NCBI GenBank assembly: GCA_943736015.1
Contig: OX031065.1
Coordinates: 48,834,992 to 48,898,991, forward strand
Length of the DNA stretch: 64,000 nucleotides
Direction: 5' to 3'
DNA from: Tridacna crocea
Lineage: Eukaryota; Mollusca; Bivalvia; Cardiida; Cardiidae
The first letter of the stretch is position 1; each line of letters starts with the position of its first letter. The position numbers were made by a program, and so were the translations under genes. Under the pieces are notes generated by a model, which searched no databases, was not told where the DNA came from, and saw only the letters and a list, made by a program, of their open reading frames with translations. This document shows, piece by piece, positions 21,043 to 31,510 of this stretch.

Positions 21043-21422
21043 TTAAGGTAAGACCTGTGTAATGCACTTCCGGTGAACATTTGGCAAAGATTTTAATTGG
21101 TTGATAAATAAAGATAAATAAGGATTTATGCAGAAATGATATTTTTGCACATTTCTAATGGATCAGAAATTCCATTTATGTCTATCTTGAAACTATTTTT
21201 GATACTTTTGTTTGTTTTCTAAAAAGGGAGGTAATTATCATCCCTTTTTGAATTGAGCATATAGTGATTTTAGATTTATAAATGATAATTCAAAGAAGGA
21301 AAAAATGGAAAAAATGAAAAGGTGGAAGTAGTTCAATAATTCTCATTTTTAACTATAGCTAATTTTGCAGGATGATATTTTAGTGGAAATAGCTGTTTTC
21401 CATTACATAGGTCTTACCTTAA
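21043..21422. mobile_element. 380-bp TTAA element with 22-bp inverted ends
   Basis: TTAAGGTAAGACCTGTGTAA at the left and its mirror with one mismatch at the right (21401-21422). The AT-rich interior has no open frame. It is a third TTAA-bounded family distinct from TPM. Confidence 0.82.
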
Positions 21423-21446
21423 AAGTCAAGACAGTATGCCAAAAAG

Positions 21447-21680
21447 TATAACTTTCCCAAATGACAAAATTTCGGATAGGACTGTCCAGTATGAAAGCCC
21501 TTGCATACAATAAAAATTTATAAATTACAAAATTAATGATGGAATTTGAATCAAATGGCCTAGAAAAAATTAGGGGAGAAGGGGAAAATGCTGGTTACTA
21601 GTATTTTCTCCTTTTCCCTACAATGTATTACAAGGCCTATTCAGGATTGTTAAACCTCTGGCTTGTGTGTTTAAGGTTAA
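21447..21680 (-). mobile_element. TPM-a, diverged
   Basis: Palindrome about 21552-21632 with 'ctggttactagtat' tip. The right TTAA (21677-21680) is shared with the next copy; the left TTAA is decayed to 'ataac'. Confidence 0.75.
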
Positions 21681-21893
21681 ACATTTCCAAAACAGTTACA
21701 TGTTTACTTGTAAATTACCCTGTCAAACAACATTAAAAACACTGACAAATCAAAAAAAATGCTGGTAACTTTTTCCCACAATGTTATCTTATCTAATCTT
21801 TTAAAAATAAATTTGATATGAGCAATATTTATCTTTTGTCAGCAAATGCTTTTGATTTGGACAAGTCCCAGATTTGTCATCCAGTAAATTTAA
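21677..21893 (+). mobile_element. TPM, right half of palindrome mostly deleted
   Basis: 'aaaaaaatgctggtaac' runs straight into 'tttttcccacaatgtt', so the inner right arm is lost. The long flank 'gtcagcaaatgctttt' is preserved. Confidence 0.68.
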
Positions 21894-21974
21894 AATTTTT
21901 TCATGATGTAATGGACAGTTTCAGCACTGCTTTCTGCATCTCAATTTGAAGTAAATGTGCAGGTATACTGTACA

Positions 21975-22705
21975 GGGTCTCATATCAGGACTTGTGACCC
22001 CCAGGACAGGGCCAAATTTAATCCAAGGGCTATAATTTGGGCACCTTTGGTAGACAACCACTTGATAAAGCTAGATGCAAAATTGAGTAGCCCTAGGCCT
22101 TATGGCTTGGTACGAGAAGATTTCTAAAGTTTTCATTATATAAGCCCATATAAAACTTGTGACCCCCGTGGCCAGGCCAAATTTGACCCCTGGGCTATCA
22201 TTTGGGCACTCTTGGTAGACAACCACCGGATAATGATACATTCCAAATTTGGTAGCCCTAGGCCCCATGGCTAGGTACCAGATGGATTTTAAAGTTTTCC
22301 CTATATAAGCCCATATAAAACTTGTGATGCCCGGGGCGGGGCCAATTTTGACCCCAGGGCTATTATTTGAAGGAACTTGGTAGAGGTTTACTAGATAAAG
22401 CTACATGCCAAATTTGGTAGCCCTGAGGCCTTGTGGTTTCAGAGAACATTTTTAAAAATTTTCAATATTTTTCAGTTTTGTTGCAATGGCAACCAGAGTT
22501 TTTGAAGGAATCCAATTCTTTCCAGGAATTCTGAAGAGGACCAAGTCAGGATCATTTCTGTGAAGTTTTATAAAAATCGGATGGGTAGTATTAGAGAAGA
22601 TGTTTGAAATAAAAGTTAACACAGACACGGACGGACACACGGACGCACAGCGGGCACCGGGACACGACATAAGCCTGCTGGCCTTTGGCCAGTGGAGCTG
22701 AAAAT
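21975..22705 (-). mobile_element. Dispersed bivalve repeat, ~160-bp units plus tail
   Basis: Three units share 'aaacttgtgacccc', 'gccaaatttgacccc', 'gggcactcttggtagac' and 'ggtagccctaggcc'. The tail 'atcatttctgtgaag', 'gacacggacggacacacgg' and 'gccagtggagctg' also closes the 34.0-kb relative. I give the strand on the assumption that the hypervariable GACGGAC tail is proximal to one end; orientation is uncertain. Confidence 0.7.
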
Positions 22706-22777
22706 AAAGAAGGAAGAAACACTTTAAAACAAAAACTGTGATCATAAAAAAATAAAATTGCCCATGTGTCCTGGTTC

Positions 22778-23017
22778 AATTATCCATTACAGCACAACAA
22801 AATTAAAGACCCATCCAAATTGAAAGCAATTAAAGACAACAGTTTAAAGTGGCTCAACTGATACAATTTCTCTTTGATAGGGTAGAAAACATTGTGGGAA
22901 AAGGGGCAAATGCTTGTTATAAGCATTATCTTCTTTTTCCATAATTGTTTTCAATTGTTTTCAAAAGGCTTTTTCTTCAGGGTCATTATAAGTTGGCATT
23001 TTACCCTAAAGGGTTTA
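22778..23017 (-). mobile_element. TPM-a, diverged
   Basis: Palindrome 22886-22952 with 'tgcttgttataagcat' tip. The right arm end is locally duplicated ('attgttttcaattgttttc'). Confidence 0.78.
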
Positions 23018-23527
23018 GAAAAAAATACAATGAGATGATGATATGCCCATGCTTAGCTGGTCCCCAAGTTGGTCACAAGTGCGGTATATATGTATACGAT
23101 ATTTCTCCAAATAATAAAAGTGCCCTCCTTATAGTAGTATCTATACAGTAAACAGTGTCTATACCCTGTAGGATATTCTTTGCTGTATTAGGGGATGTAA
23201 CCAATCTATATGGATGGATGCTAGCTATGGAAAAAGAGTCATTTGAGACTCCAAGTATGTAAAAAAAGTAAACAGGATACTGAAGAATGTTGAATTAAAC
23301 CTCACCATCTCAGATCCTGTTATAAAACCAAAGCTTTTGATAACAAAAGGTATTCCTTGTACAAGACTTCGTATTTTCTACTTTTCTATTAAAAAAAAAA
23401 AGGTTTATGTGTATTGCACTTTCTCCTCTTCTTGAAATGCTTTCAAACTCTCTTTATTCAAGGTTATTATAAATTGCAAATTGGTTGGCAATTATGTATC
23501 TCAATCTTTTACAACACAGCACTACTC
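23018..23527. other. No supported gene
   Basis: AT-rich sequence. 23395-23470 contains a possible remnant TPM ('gcactttctcctcttcttg', 'ttcaaggttattataaa'). Nothing else stands out. Confidence 0.4.
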
Positions 23528-23753
23528 TTAACCCATTACCAAACAATTCCTACTTTTGACGCCCCTGAGAAAGAAGCCTTTTGAAAACATTGTGGGAAAA
23601 GGAGAAAATGCTGGTAACCAGCATTTTCTTCTTTTCCCACAATTTTTTCTACCCTTCACAAAACAAATTTCAAACTTTCAGTCACTTTTTTGTCGTCTGC
23701 AAATGCTTTCAATTTGGACCAATCTAAAATATTGTCATTTGGTAATGGGTTAA
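23528..23753 (+). mobile_element. TPM-a, full length
   Basis: Palindrome 23583-23649. The TTAA at 23750-23753 is shared with a following deletion derivative. Confidence 0.93.
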
Positions 23754-23910
23754 TACAATCCTGGGGAAAGACGTTTTTTAAAACATCATGGGAAAAGGAG
23801 AAAAACTTGTTTTCTGCCCTATCAAAAGTCATTGTTTTGGGAACATTTAATGAATTTTCTGCTAAATTGTTTTCAAGTTAGATCTAGTCCTGTTGTCCAA
23901 AAGTTTGTTT
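23750..23910 (+). mobile_element. TPM deletion derivative
   Basis: The left arm 'aaaacatcatgggaaaagg' jumps to 'cttgttttctgccctatc', removing most of the palindrome. Confidence 0.65.
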
Positions 23911-23911
23911 G

Positions 23912-23955
23912 TACTGGTTCTGTGCAGTCTGATCTTTGATCTACACTGCCATATA
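23912..23955. mobile_element. GATCAGACTG foldback, half copy
   Basis: 'ctgtgcagtctgatctttga' followed by 'tctacactgcc' matches one arm of the hairpin family at 3631. Confidence 0.5.
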
Positions 23956-24024
23956 AGGACATAATTATTTTCCCTTGAAAATTACCATTGAAATAGGAAA
24001 AAATGTTATTTTTTTACTATCTGG

Positions 24025-24238
24025 TTAACTGTCTAACGGGCAACAAAATTTTAGACTGATCCAAATTGAAAGCACTTGCAAATGACAAATTAAACTTAAC
24101 TCAAAAAATGCAAGGTAGAAAACATTGTGTGAGTAAGGAGAAATGATGGTTAGCAGGATTTTCTCCTTTTCCAACAATGTTTTAGAGGGCTTCTATCTCA
24201 AGGTCGTAAAAACCAGGGATTGTTTGGTAAAGGGTTAA
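24025..24238 (-). mobile_element. TPM-a, full length, diverged tip
   Basis: The tip reads 'gatggttagcaggatt'. The right TTAA (24235-24238) is shared with the next copy. Confidence 0.85.
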
Positions 24239-24463
24239 TCCATTACCACACAATCCCTACTTTTGACACCCCTGAAATAAAAGCCTGTAAAAAACCTTGT
24301 GGGAAAAGGAGAAAATGCTGGTAACCTGCATTTTCTCCTTTTCCCACAATGTTTTCTACCCTTCACAAAACGAATTTCAAATTTTCAGTCACTTTTATTC
24401 GGTAGTCTGCAAATGCTTTCAATTTGGACAAGCCTATAATATTGTCGTTTGGTAAAGGGTTAA
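24235..24463 (+). mobile_element. TPM-a, full length
   Basis: Palindrome about 24289-24357. The tip 'ggtaacctgcat' has lost one arm base, the same tip variant that seeds the 27-29 kb minisatellite. Confidence 0.92.
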
Positions 24464-24492
24464 AATTTCATTTCACTTTAAAAGACAAGGGT

Positions 24493-24727
24493 GAACCCTT
24501 TACCTATCTTTCAAAATTTTAGACTGGTCCCAATTGAAAGCATTTGTAGATAACAAATTAAAAGTGGTCCAAATAACAAAAAATGTTCGTAAAAATTTTG
24601 AGGGAAATGGAAAAAATGCTGGTCACCAGCATTTTATTCTTTATCCCACATTGTAATTTAACGTTTTTTTCTTCAATCTTCCGGGGTATTATAAAGTAAG
24701 GATTGTTTGGTAGATCTAAAGGGTTAA
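24493..24727 (-). mobile_element. TPM-a, diverged
   Basis: The tip 'gctggtcaccagc' is still perfectly paired while outer arm positions have decayed. The right end is GTAGATCTAAAGGG-TTAA with a small insertion. Confidence 0.78.
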
Positions 24728-24756
24728 AAATAGTTTTGAAAAAAATTTAATCTTAC

Positions 24757-24835
24757 CTCCATCCAGCCCAAAAAAGGGATTTCATTTTAGGTAAGGTATC
24801 TCCATGTACTTCCATTCTCCCAAAATATTCCGAAT
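24757..24835 (-). CDS. Candidate internal exon, minus strand, unidentified
   Basis: On the minus strand 'ttgaactacag' precedes 79 bp ending 'GGATGGAG|gtaagatt', a strong donor. The open frame with 2+2 split bases reads SEYFGRMEVHGDTLPKMKSL and then FWAGWR. No other exon of the same gene was found nearby. No family is recognised. Confidence 0.28.
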
Positions 24836-25009
24836 CTGTAGTTCAATTAATGTGGAGTTTGAAGATCAAATTCACATCCTTTTTGGAAAGCAGATGATGG
24901 TTTTTCCGTAAGTCAGTCTTTTTATTGTATCCGATAGCAGTGTCATCTTTTACACTAGATCATTAATCGCAACTTGATGCAATACAATGTCAACTAATGT
25001 TCCCACCTC

Positions 25010-25085
25010 TTTAACATAAACCTATGGCAAAATTTTAGACGCATCCAAATTGAAACCATTCATAGATTACGACTTAAATACTAGT
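25010..25085 (-). mobile_element. TPM left-end fragment
   Basis: 'ggcaaaattttagacgcatc' and 'aaattgaaaccattcataga' match the long flank; the rest is absent. Confidence 0.55.
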
Positions 25086-25315
25086 TTAACCCATTACCAA
25101 ACGACAATATTTTAGACTGGTCTAAACTGAAAGCATTTGCAGATAACAAAATAAAAGTGAATGAAAATTTGAAATTTGTTTAGTGAAGGGTAGAAAACAT
25201 TTTGGGAAAAGGAGAAAATGCTGTTTTATCAGCATTTTCTCCTTTTCCCACAATGTTTTCTAAAGGCTTCTTTCTCAGGGACGTCAAAAGTAGGGATTGT
25301 GTTGTAATGGGTTAA
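25086..25315 (-). mobile_element. TPM-a, full length
   Basis: Palindrome 25193-25260 with a changed tip 'gctgttttatcagc'. Confidence 0.92.
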
Positions 25316-25329
25316 ATGACAGGGTTGGT

Positions 25330-25437
25330 CTTTGAAAGGGTAATATTTTTGCGAGAAATGAAGAAAATACTGGATAGGTGCATAGTTTTCTCTTCAGGGC
25401 TCTTGAAGCTTAGGCTTTTGTGGTAAAGGGTCAACTT
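25330..25437 (-). mobile_element. TPM, heavily decayed
   Basis: Only 'gaagaaaatactgg', 'ttctcttcagggctcttga' and the end 'ttgtggtaaagggtcaac' survive. Confidence 0.45.
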
Positions 25438-25606
25438 TCAATAACTAAAATTGTTAAGGGACACTGAAGATTTGGATCAGACAGCATAGAAGTTACAGTG
25501 CAATCTTTTATTCACCTGTCAATGATGTTTTGTGAGATTATTTGACACATAAACTGCCTTTACCAAGCAGTTCTGTGTCAAAACAAACGTGAGAAGGAAG
25601 GCTTCT

Positions 25607-25820
25607 GAAAGCAGTACCTCTGACGACCCTTAGAGTGAAGCCTTTGGAAAACAATGTGAGAAGAGGAGAAAATACTGGTAATCATCATTTTCTCCTTTTC
25701 CCATAACGTTTCCTATTCTTCACAAAACAAAATTCAAATTTTTAGCCACTTTTATTTTGTCGTTTACAAATGCTTTTGATTTGGACAAGCCTAAAATATT
25801 GTTGTTTGCTAATGAGTTAA
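25607..25820 (+). mobile_element. TPM-a, left end lost
   Basis: Starts within the short flank at 'ctgacgacccttagag'; the palindrome tip 'actggtaatcat' is imperfect. The right TTAA (25817-25820) is shared. Confidence 0.82.
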
Positions 25821-26051
25821 CCCATTACCACACAATCCCTATTTTTGACGCTCCTGAAAAAGAAGCCTTTTGAAAACATTGTGGGTAAAGGTGATATTCC
25901 TGGTAACCAGCATTTTCTCCTTTTCCAACAATGTTTTCTACCCTTCACAAAAAAATATTCAAATTTTCAGTCACTTTTATTTTGTCATCTGCAAAATTTA
26001 ATTCTTTTGATTTGGACAAGTCTAAAATAATGTCATCTGGTTATGAGTTAA
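25817..26051 (+). mobile_element. TPM-a, full length
   Basis: The left arm has drifted ('gggtaaaggtgatattcc') while the right arm is near consensus, so here the arms have diverged independently. Confidence 0.9.
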
Positions 26052-26220
26052 GGAAAAAAAAAGAAAATGATGGTAACCTAGCATCTTCTGCTTTTCTCAA
26101 CATAATTATTTTCAACTTTCCAAAGAAAAATATTTCTGTTTGAGCTATACTTAATTTGTTGTCTGCAAATGGTTTTGATTTTGGACTAACCTAAATTTTG
26201 TCATTTGGTGATAGCATTAA
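26048..26220 (+). mobile_element. TPM, left part deleted
   Basis: TTAA leads directly into 'aagaaaatgatggtaacc'; the long flank is intact to 'gtgatagcaTTAA'. Confidence 0.7.
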
Positions 26221-26409
26221 TATTACAATGAACTTAGTCTTTTCTATAGAGAGGAAAATGTCTGTTTCGTTCACTCAGCCTTCTAAAAGTTAATTACATC
26301 AAGTTAATTGACAACATGTTTTGCCATCAGTATTACAGAAGCTTCCATAAATATTAATATGTACTCATTTATCATTCTTTTTATCATATGAAAAAGATCC
26401 CAACCTGAC

Positions 26410-26645
26410 TTAAAATAACCGAATACCAGATGACAAAAATTTTAGTCTTGTCCAAATTGAAAGCATTTGCAGACGACAATTTTAGCGTGGCTCAAATGGT
26501 GTAATATTTCTTTGATAGAGTAGAAAACTTTGTGGGAAAAGGAGAAAATGCTGGTTACCAGCATTTTCTTCTTTTTCCAACAGTGTTTTCAAAAGGCTTC
26601 TTTTCCAGGAGTGTCAAAAGTCTGCAATGTGTGGTAAAGGGTTAA
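26410..26645 (-). mobile_element. TPM-a, first of a five-copy chain
   Basis: Palindrome 26523-26590. The chain continues at 26642, 26874, 29683 and 29909 through single shared TTAAs. Confidence 0.88.
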
Positions 26646-26877
26646 CTCATTACCACACTATACTGTGTTGTAACAACCGTAAAGAAGAAGCCTTGAATTG
26701 TAAATATTGTTGGAAAAGGAGAAAATGGTGGTTACCCGCATTTTCTCCTTTTCCAACAAAGTTTTCTACCCTATCAATGACAAAACTATTACTTGAGCTG
26801 CATATATTTTGTCATCTGTGCTGTTAATGCTTTCAATTTGTTGGAGTCGAAAGTTCTGTCGTTTGGTAAAGAGTTAA
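26642..26877 (+). mobile_element. TPM-a, second of the chain
   Basis: TTGGAAAAGG on the left arm is matched by CCTTTTCCAA on the right, a paired change from the consensus GTGGG/CCCAC. Confidence 0.88.
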
Positions 26878-26944
26878 GCCTAAGAAACTATCCCATTTCA
26901 TAACCTTGTTCTGTTCTGTGGAAAATATCTAGGCTTTGGAAAAC

Positions 26945-29042
26945 TTTGGTTAACCTGCATTTCCTCTTGTTCCCTAAAAAATGTTGCACCATTTCATTGT
27001 ACCCTGCATTTTCTCTTTTTCCCTAAAAAATGTTGCACCATTTCAGCCCGCCCAGGTGGCTCAGTGGTGAGCGTGTCGGACTCAAGACCTGGTGGTTGTG
27101 AGTTTGATACCCAGTTGAGGCGAACTTTCTTTCCAGCGTATTTTTGCCTCTCACCTCTGCTGAAGCATGTGAGAAAAGTAGTTGGTGGCTTTGGAAAGTA
27201 AGTTGTGTTAGTACCGGTATGAGAAAGCCAGGAAACACATGTGCGTCACCAACCGCCATGATATGACCTTAGTTGTTAAAGTGGCGTTAAACCCCAATAC
27301 AACCAATGCACCATTTCATTGTAACCTGCATTTTCTCTTTTTCCCTAAAAAATGTTGCACCATATTATCGTAACCTGCATTTTCTCTTTTTCCCTAAAAA
27401 ATGTTGCACCATTTTATTGTAACCTGCATTTTCATCTTTCCCTAAAAACCATATTATTGTAACCTGCATTTTCTCTTTTTCCCTTAAAAATGTTGCACCA
27501 TTTTATTGTAACCTGCATTTTCATCTTTTTCCCACAAACATGTTGCACCATATTATTGTAACCTGCATTTTCATCTTTCCCTAAAAACCATATTATCGTA
27601 ACCCGCATTTTCTCTTTTTCCCTTAAAAATGTTGCACCATATTATTGTAACCCGCATTTTCTCTTTTTCCCTTAAAAATGTTGCACCATTTTATTGTAAC
27701 CTGCATTTTCTCTTTTTCCCTAAAAACCATATTGTAACCTGCATTTTCTCTTTTTCCCTAAAAAATGTTGCACCATTTTATTGTAACCTGCATTTTCTCT
27801 TTTTCCCTTAAAAATGTTGCACCATATTATTGTAACCTGCATTTTCTCTTTTTCCCTTAAAAATGTTGCACCATTTTATTGTAACCTGCATTTTCATCTT
27901 TCCCTAAAAACCATATTATTGTAACCTGCATTTTCTCTTTTTCCCTAAAAAATGTTGCACCATTTTATTGTAACCTGCATTTTCATCTTTCCCTAAAAAC
28001 CATATTATTGTAACCTGCATTTTCTCTTTTTCCCTTAAAAATGTTGCACCATTTTATTGTAACCTGCATTTTCATCTTTTTCCCACAAACATGTTGCACC
28101 ATATTATTGTAACCTGCATTTTCTCTTTTTCCCTTAAAAATGTTGCACCATTTTATTGTAACCTGCATTTTCTCTTTTTCCCTTAAAAATGTTGCACCAT
28201 TTTATTGTAACCTGCATTTTCATCTTTCCCTAAAAACCATATTATTGTAACCTGCATTTTCTCTTTTTCCCTAAAAAATGTTGCACCATTTTATTGTAAC
28301 CTGCATTTTCATCTTTCCCTAAAAACCATATTATTGTAACCTGCATTTTCTCTTTTTCCCTAAAAAATGTTGCACCATTTTATTGTAACCTGCATTTTCA
28401 TCTTTCCCTAAAAAACATATTATTGTAACCTGCATTTTCTCTTTTTCCCTTAAAAATGTTGCACCATATTATTGTAACCTGCATTTTCTCTTTTTCCCTC
28501 AAAAATGTTGCACCATATTATCGTAACCTGCATTTTCTCTTTTTCCCTTAAAAATGTTGCACCATTTCATCGTAACCTGCATTTTCTCTTTTTCCCTAAA
28601 AAATGTTGCACCATTTTATTGTAACCTGCATTTTCTCTTTTTCCCTTAAAAATGATGCACCATTTTATTGTAACCTGCATTTTCATCTTTCCCTAAAAAC
28701 CATATTATTGTAACCTGCATTTTCTCTTTTTCCCTTAAAAATGTTGCACCATTTTATTGTAACCTGCATTTTCTCTTTTTCCCTAAAAAATGTTGCACCA
28801 TTTTATTGTAACCTGCATTTTCATCTTTCCCTAAAAACCATATTATTGTAACCTGCATTTTCTCTTTTTCCCTTAAAAATGTTGCACCATATTATTGTAA
28901 CCTGCATTTTCTCTTTTTCCCTAAAACATGTTGCACCATTTTATTGTAACCTTCATTTTCTCTTTTTCCCACAAACATGTTGCACCATATTATTGTAACC
29001 TGAATTCTCTCTTTTTCCGTAAAAAATGTTGCACCATATTAT
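26945..29042 (+). repeat. Minisatellite derived from a TPM palindrome arm, about 39 units
   Basis: The main unit (~48 bp) is 'gtaacctgcattttctcttt', then 'ttcccttaaaaatgttgcac', then 'cattttatt'. A shorter ~38-bp variant has 'ttttcatctttccctaaaaa' and lacks 'tgttgcac'. In parts the long and short units alternate, giving higher-order repeats. 'gtaacctgcattttctc...tttccc' is the right arm of a TPM. A SINE interrupts the array at 27046-27306. Confidence 0.95.
27046..27306 (+). mobile_element. tRNA-derived SINE with target-site duplication
   Basis: The head 'ggtggctcagtggtgagcg' carries box A, and 'GAGTTTGATACCC' resembles box B. The body is 'cgcctctcacctctgctg'-like with 'gaaagccaggaaacacatg' and 'gccatgatatgacc'; the tail is 'ccccaatacaacca'. 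The 12-bp flanks tgcaccatttca (27034-27045 and 27307-27318) fit a target duplication, although the host array also repeats this text. Confidence 0.88.
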
Positions 29043-29093
29043 TGACAAGCCCCATCTTTTGAGTCACATTTAATGTGTCCCCTTGTAGATGCT

Positions 29094-29651
29094 TTAAAGG
29101 TGGCCCTTCAGATTTTGGAACAAAAATTTCACAAAAATACAAAAAAGTCATCTTTATACTCCCAAAGCCTTATAATTTTCATTCATTTAACTCCTGTAGT
29201 CGAAAACCATCCAACAACTAGATAAATTTGAGATTTACTACAGCCCAAGTTGACACTGAAGGGAAACACAGTCTATTTTTACATGAGCAACTCGCTCATT
29301 TACATACCGGAAATAATATTTATATACAGATGAAGCTCCAAAGATAGCATCCGAAGTTCTAGACATTGTGGAAAATAATTACATGTTTGTTATGTTATGG
29401 AATTTTTATAGTCATTAGTCACGTGCAAGGCACTTAACACTCCCACAATGCTTTTTTGATTTTGGCGGGAAATCTAAAAATACCTTAAGAGGCTACGTAG
29501 CCTTTTAAGGGAATACAACCAAAAAAACTTTTTTTTTTAAATTTATGATTCTTAATTACTGATGATTTGTATTGTTTTTTGATATAAATTTCAGTGACAT
29601 ATACAATTTTTAATTTGATGTGATGTGAAAATTCTAAATACCCACCTTTAA
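29094..29651 (+). mobile_element. 558-bp AGGTGG TTAA element
   Basis: TTAA-AGGTGGCCCTTCAG at the left and CCACCT-TTAA at the right. The interior shares 'gtagtcgaaaaccatcc', 'gctcatttacataccgg', 'gattttggcgggaaatc' and 'gaggctacgtagcc' with copies at 31669 and 54627. It carries the uninterrupted text 'gtagccttTTAAgggaatac', which is the empty site for the TPM at 32007. It is inserted in the long flank of the expanded TPM. Confidence 0.88.
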
Positions 29652-29682
29652 ATATGGACAGATCTGAAACTTAGTTGTCTAG

Positions 29683-29912
29683 TTAACTCTTTATCAAACG
29701 ACAAAATTTAGACTGGTCCAAATTGAAAGCATTTGCAGACAACAAAATAGAACTGATTGAAAATTTGAAATCTGTTTTGGGAAAGGAAGAAAACATTGTT
29801 GGAAAAGGAGAAAATGCTGGTTACCTGCATTTTCTCTTTTTTTCCCACAATGTTTTCAGAAGGCTCCTTTCTCAGGGTCATTGAAAGTCGGGATTGTGTG
29901 ATAAAGAGTTAA
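29683..29912 (-). mobile_element. TPM-a, fourth of the chain
   Basis: Palindrome 29789-29857 with tip 'ctggttacctgcat', the same one-base-shifted tip as in the adjoining minisatellite. Confidence 0.92.
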
Positions 29913-30131
29913 CTCTTTACCACGCAGTCCCTACTTTAAACGACCCAGAGAAAAAAACCTTTTGAAAACATTGTTGGAAAAGGAGAAAATGCTGGTGGAG
30001 AAAATCTGGTGTCCAGCATTTTCTCCTTTTCCAACAATGTTTTCTGACCTTCTCAGAACAAATTTCGTTTTTTAAGCCACACTTTTTTGTCGTCTGAAAG
30101 TCTAAAATTTTGTCGTTTGGGAAAGAGTTAA
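29909..30131 (+). mobile_element. TPM-a, fifth of the chain
   Basis: Outer arms are perfectly paired with the variant GTTGG/CCAAC. The tip carries an extra 'ggagaaaatctggtgt' duplication. Palindrome 29967-30044. Confidence 0.9.
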
Positions 30132-30212
30132 AAATGTAATTTTAAACCCGCTGAATCAGACTGGTCAGCCAAACCAACTATTGCAATGGAATCTACCGAC
30201 TGAGGTACAATG

Positions 30213-30511
30213 GTTAGTTGGTCATTTCCGTTTATTTATTGTCGCTACCGGTTGGCCATCTGAGCAACGCCCCCAGATGACGGTTAGTTGTTACAGGGGA
30301 TAGTGCAAGGATACAGGTCGAAACTACGTCTGGTTCTTTAATGTGCTCCGTGTATAGCAACGTCACACGGGACTTCGGTTTAACTTCTCATCCTAAAGAC
30401 TGTTAGTAATTTTAATTGACCAGCCAGGGATTCAAACCCACAACCTGTAGTGACCCAAAACATTGTGTTCACGAGTCCTACGCTCTACCTACTGAGCTAT
30501 ATCGGCTGGTT
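30213..30511 (-). mobile_element. tRNA-derived SINE, CCAGCC family, complete
   Basis: On the minus strand the head reads CCAGCCGATATAGCTCAGTA, then 'GGTAGAGCG', and later GGTTTGAATCCC before GGCTGG, so both polymerase III boxes and a CCAGCC/GGCTGG acceptor-like stem are present. A 12-bp duplication tgaggtacaatg flanks it exactly (30201-30212 and 30512-30523). The interior 'cggttTAActtctcatcc' near 30380 is the empty site for the TPM at 58676. Confidence 0.9.
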
Positions 30512-30523
30512 TGAGGTACAATG

Positions 30524-31089
30524 AAGCTTGCTTGACCAATATAATGGGTATGAAAGACTAAGCACACCAAAATAAGGCTGCAGTGACATGCAGGCCAGTC
30601 TTAATGCATTTAACATTCATGGAAAAGGATAGAACGTATTATGATATTTAGGAAATATGTAAGTTTGTCACTATCCATTTAAATTAAATTCCCTGTCAAG
30701 TTTTACCATATCGTGGAAAACTATCAACCCCCCTATCACTTATGAATTGCCTAATACTGTATCACCTACTTCCAATAGCACAGAAAATGAATACACAAAA
30801 TGTAGTTCCCTATTGTAACTCTCACAATTCTTCACTTTTCCCATGAATATAATGATAGCAGGTCAAGAATACAATACAAGTAGATTTTATGCAAATATCA
30901 CTCAAGATTCCATAATGATAGCAAACATATCTAAAACAGTAAGTAAATATGTACAATTTTTGTGGTAAACATCCACAGTATAACTTGATATCATAATGAA
31001 ATAATAGGCAGAAATTGTATGGCTTCGGCAAAATATGGTAAAGATAGTTTTCATTTTATGTGTGAATCACTAGAGAGCACATGCAAAAA
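30524..31089. other. No supported gene
   Basis: AT-rich sequence with no repeats I recognise. The minus frame 30822-31031 is Cys/Tyr-rich and likely chance. Confidence 0.4.
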
Positions 31090-31510
31090 AGGAAGCTTTT
31101 ATCTCGCTGGGTTAGAGTGAAACTATGGTATCTGCATTTTCCAAAATTTTACAGGAGAAGGAAAAAACTGTTTCATTTCATTATTAAAGCTTAAGCTGGA
31201 TAAACACTTAGATATAATTTGTATTTCAGAAAGTTGTGTTAATAACAAAAATCATTTTAAGGAAAAACAAATTGAATTTTCTGCTTTTTAATGGAATGTC
31301 ACTTACAATAGTTTCACACCATGAAAAATGGTGTTTTACAGAAATCATCTTTAGTATGGAACTATGGCATTTGCATTGTTTACATAGAATTTTAACAAAT
31401 TTGAAGTTTTTTTCAATTCACAAAAAATATTATGTTCTTTGAGATAACAGGCTGTTGCTGAAAATGTGCTTATAGAGGCTTACGGTGCAACAGCATTATA
31501 GAAAGGATAG
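31090..31510. repeat. Dispersed repeat, inverted relative at 45.2-46.0 kb
   Basis: 'cgctgggttagagtgaaactatgg' at about 31103 appears in inverted orientation near 45950, and 'tatggaactatgg...gcatt' recurs at 31355 and 45190. The family is unknown. Confidence 0.5.

Larger units (their letters stand above)
26874..29686 (+). mobile_element. TPM expanded to 2.8 kb by an internal minisatellite
   Basis: The copy starts at the shared TTAA (26874) and keeps its short flank to 'ctaggctttggaaaac'. Its right palindrome arm then recurs as a ~39-unit array. The long flank resumes at about 29045 ('gagtcacatttaatg', 'gtagatgcttt'). There it is split by the 29094-29651 element and finishes 'tggacagatctgaaac...TTAA' at 29686. 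The array also carries a SINE. Confidence 0.8.

Noticed and set aside
20985..21046. Exon with acceptor 'ccttcatag' and donor 'AATTAAG|gtaagacc'
   Set aside because: The donor is the TTAAGGTAAGACCT terminus of the 380-bp TTAA element, so the resemblance is explained by the transposon end.
26945..29042. CRISPR-like array of regularly spaced repeats
   Set aside because: The repeats are contiguous with no unique spacers and derive from a transposon arm; the context is eukaryotic.
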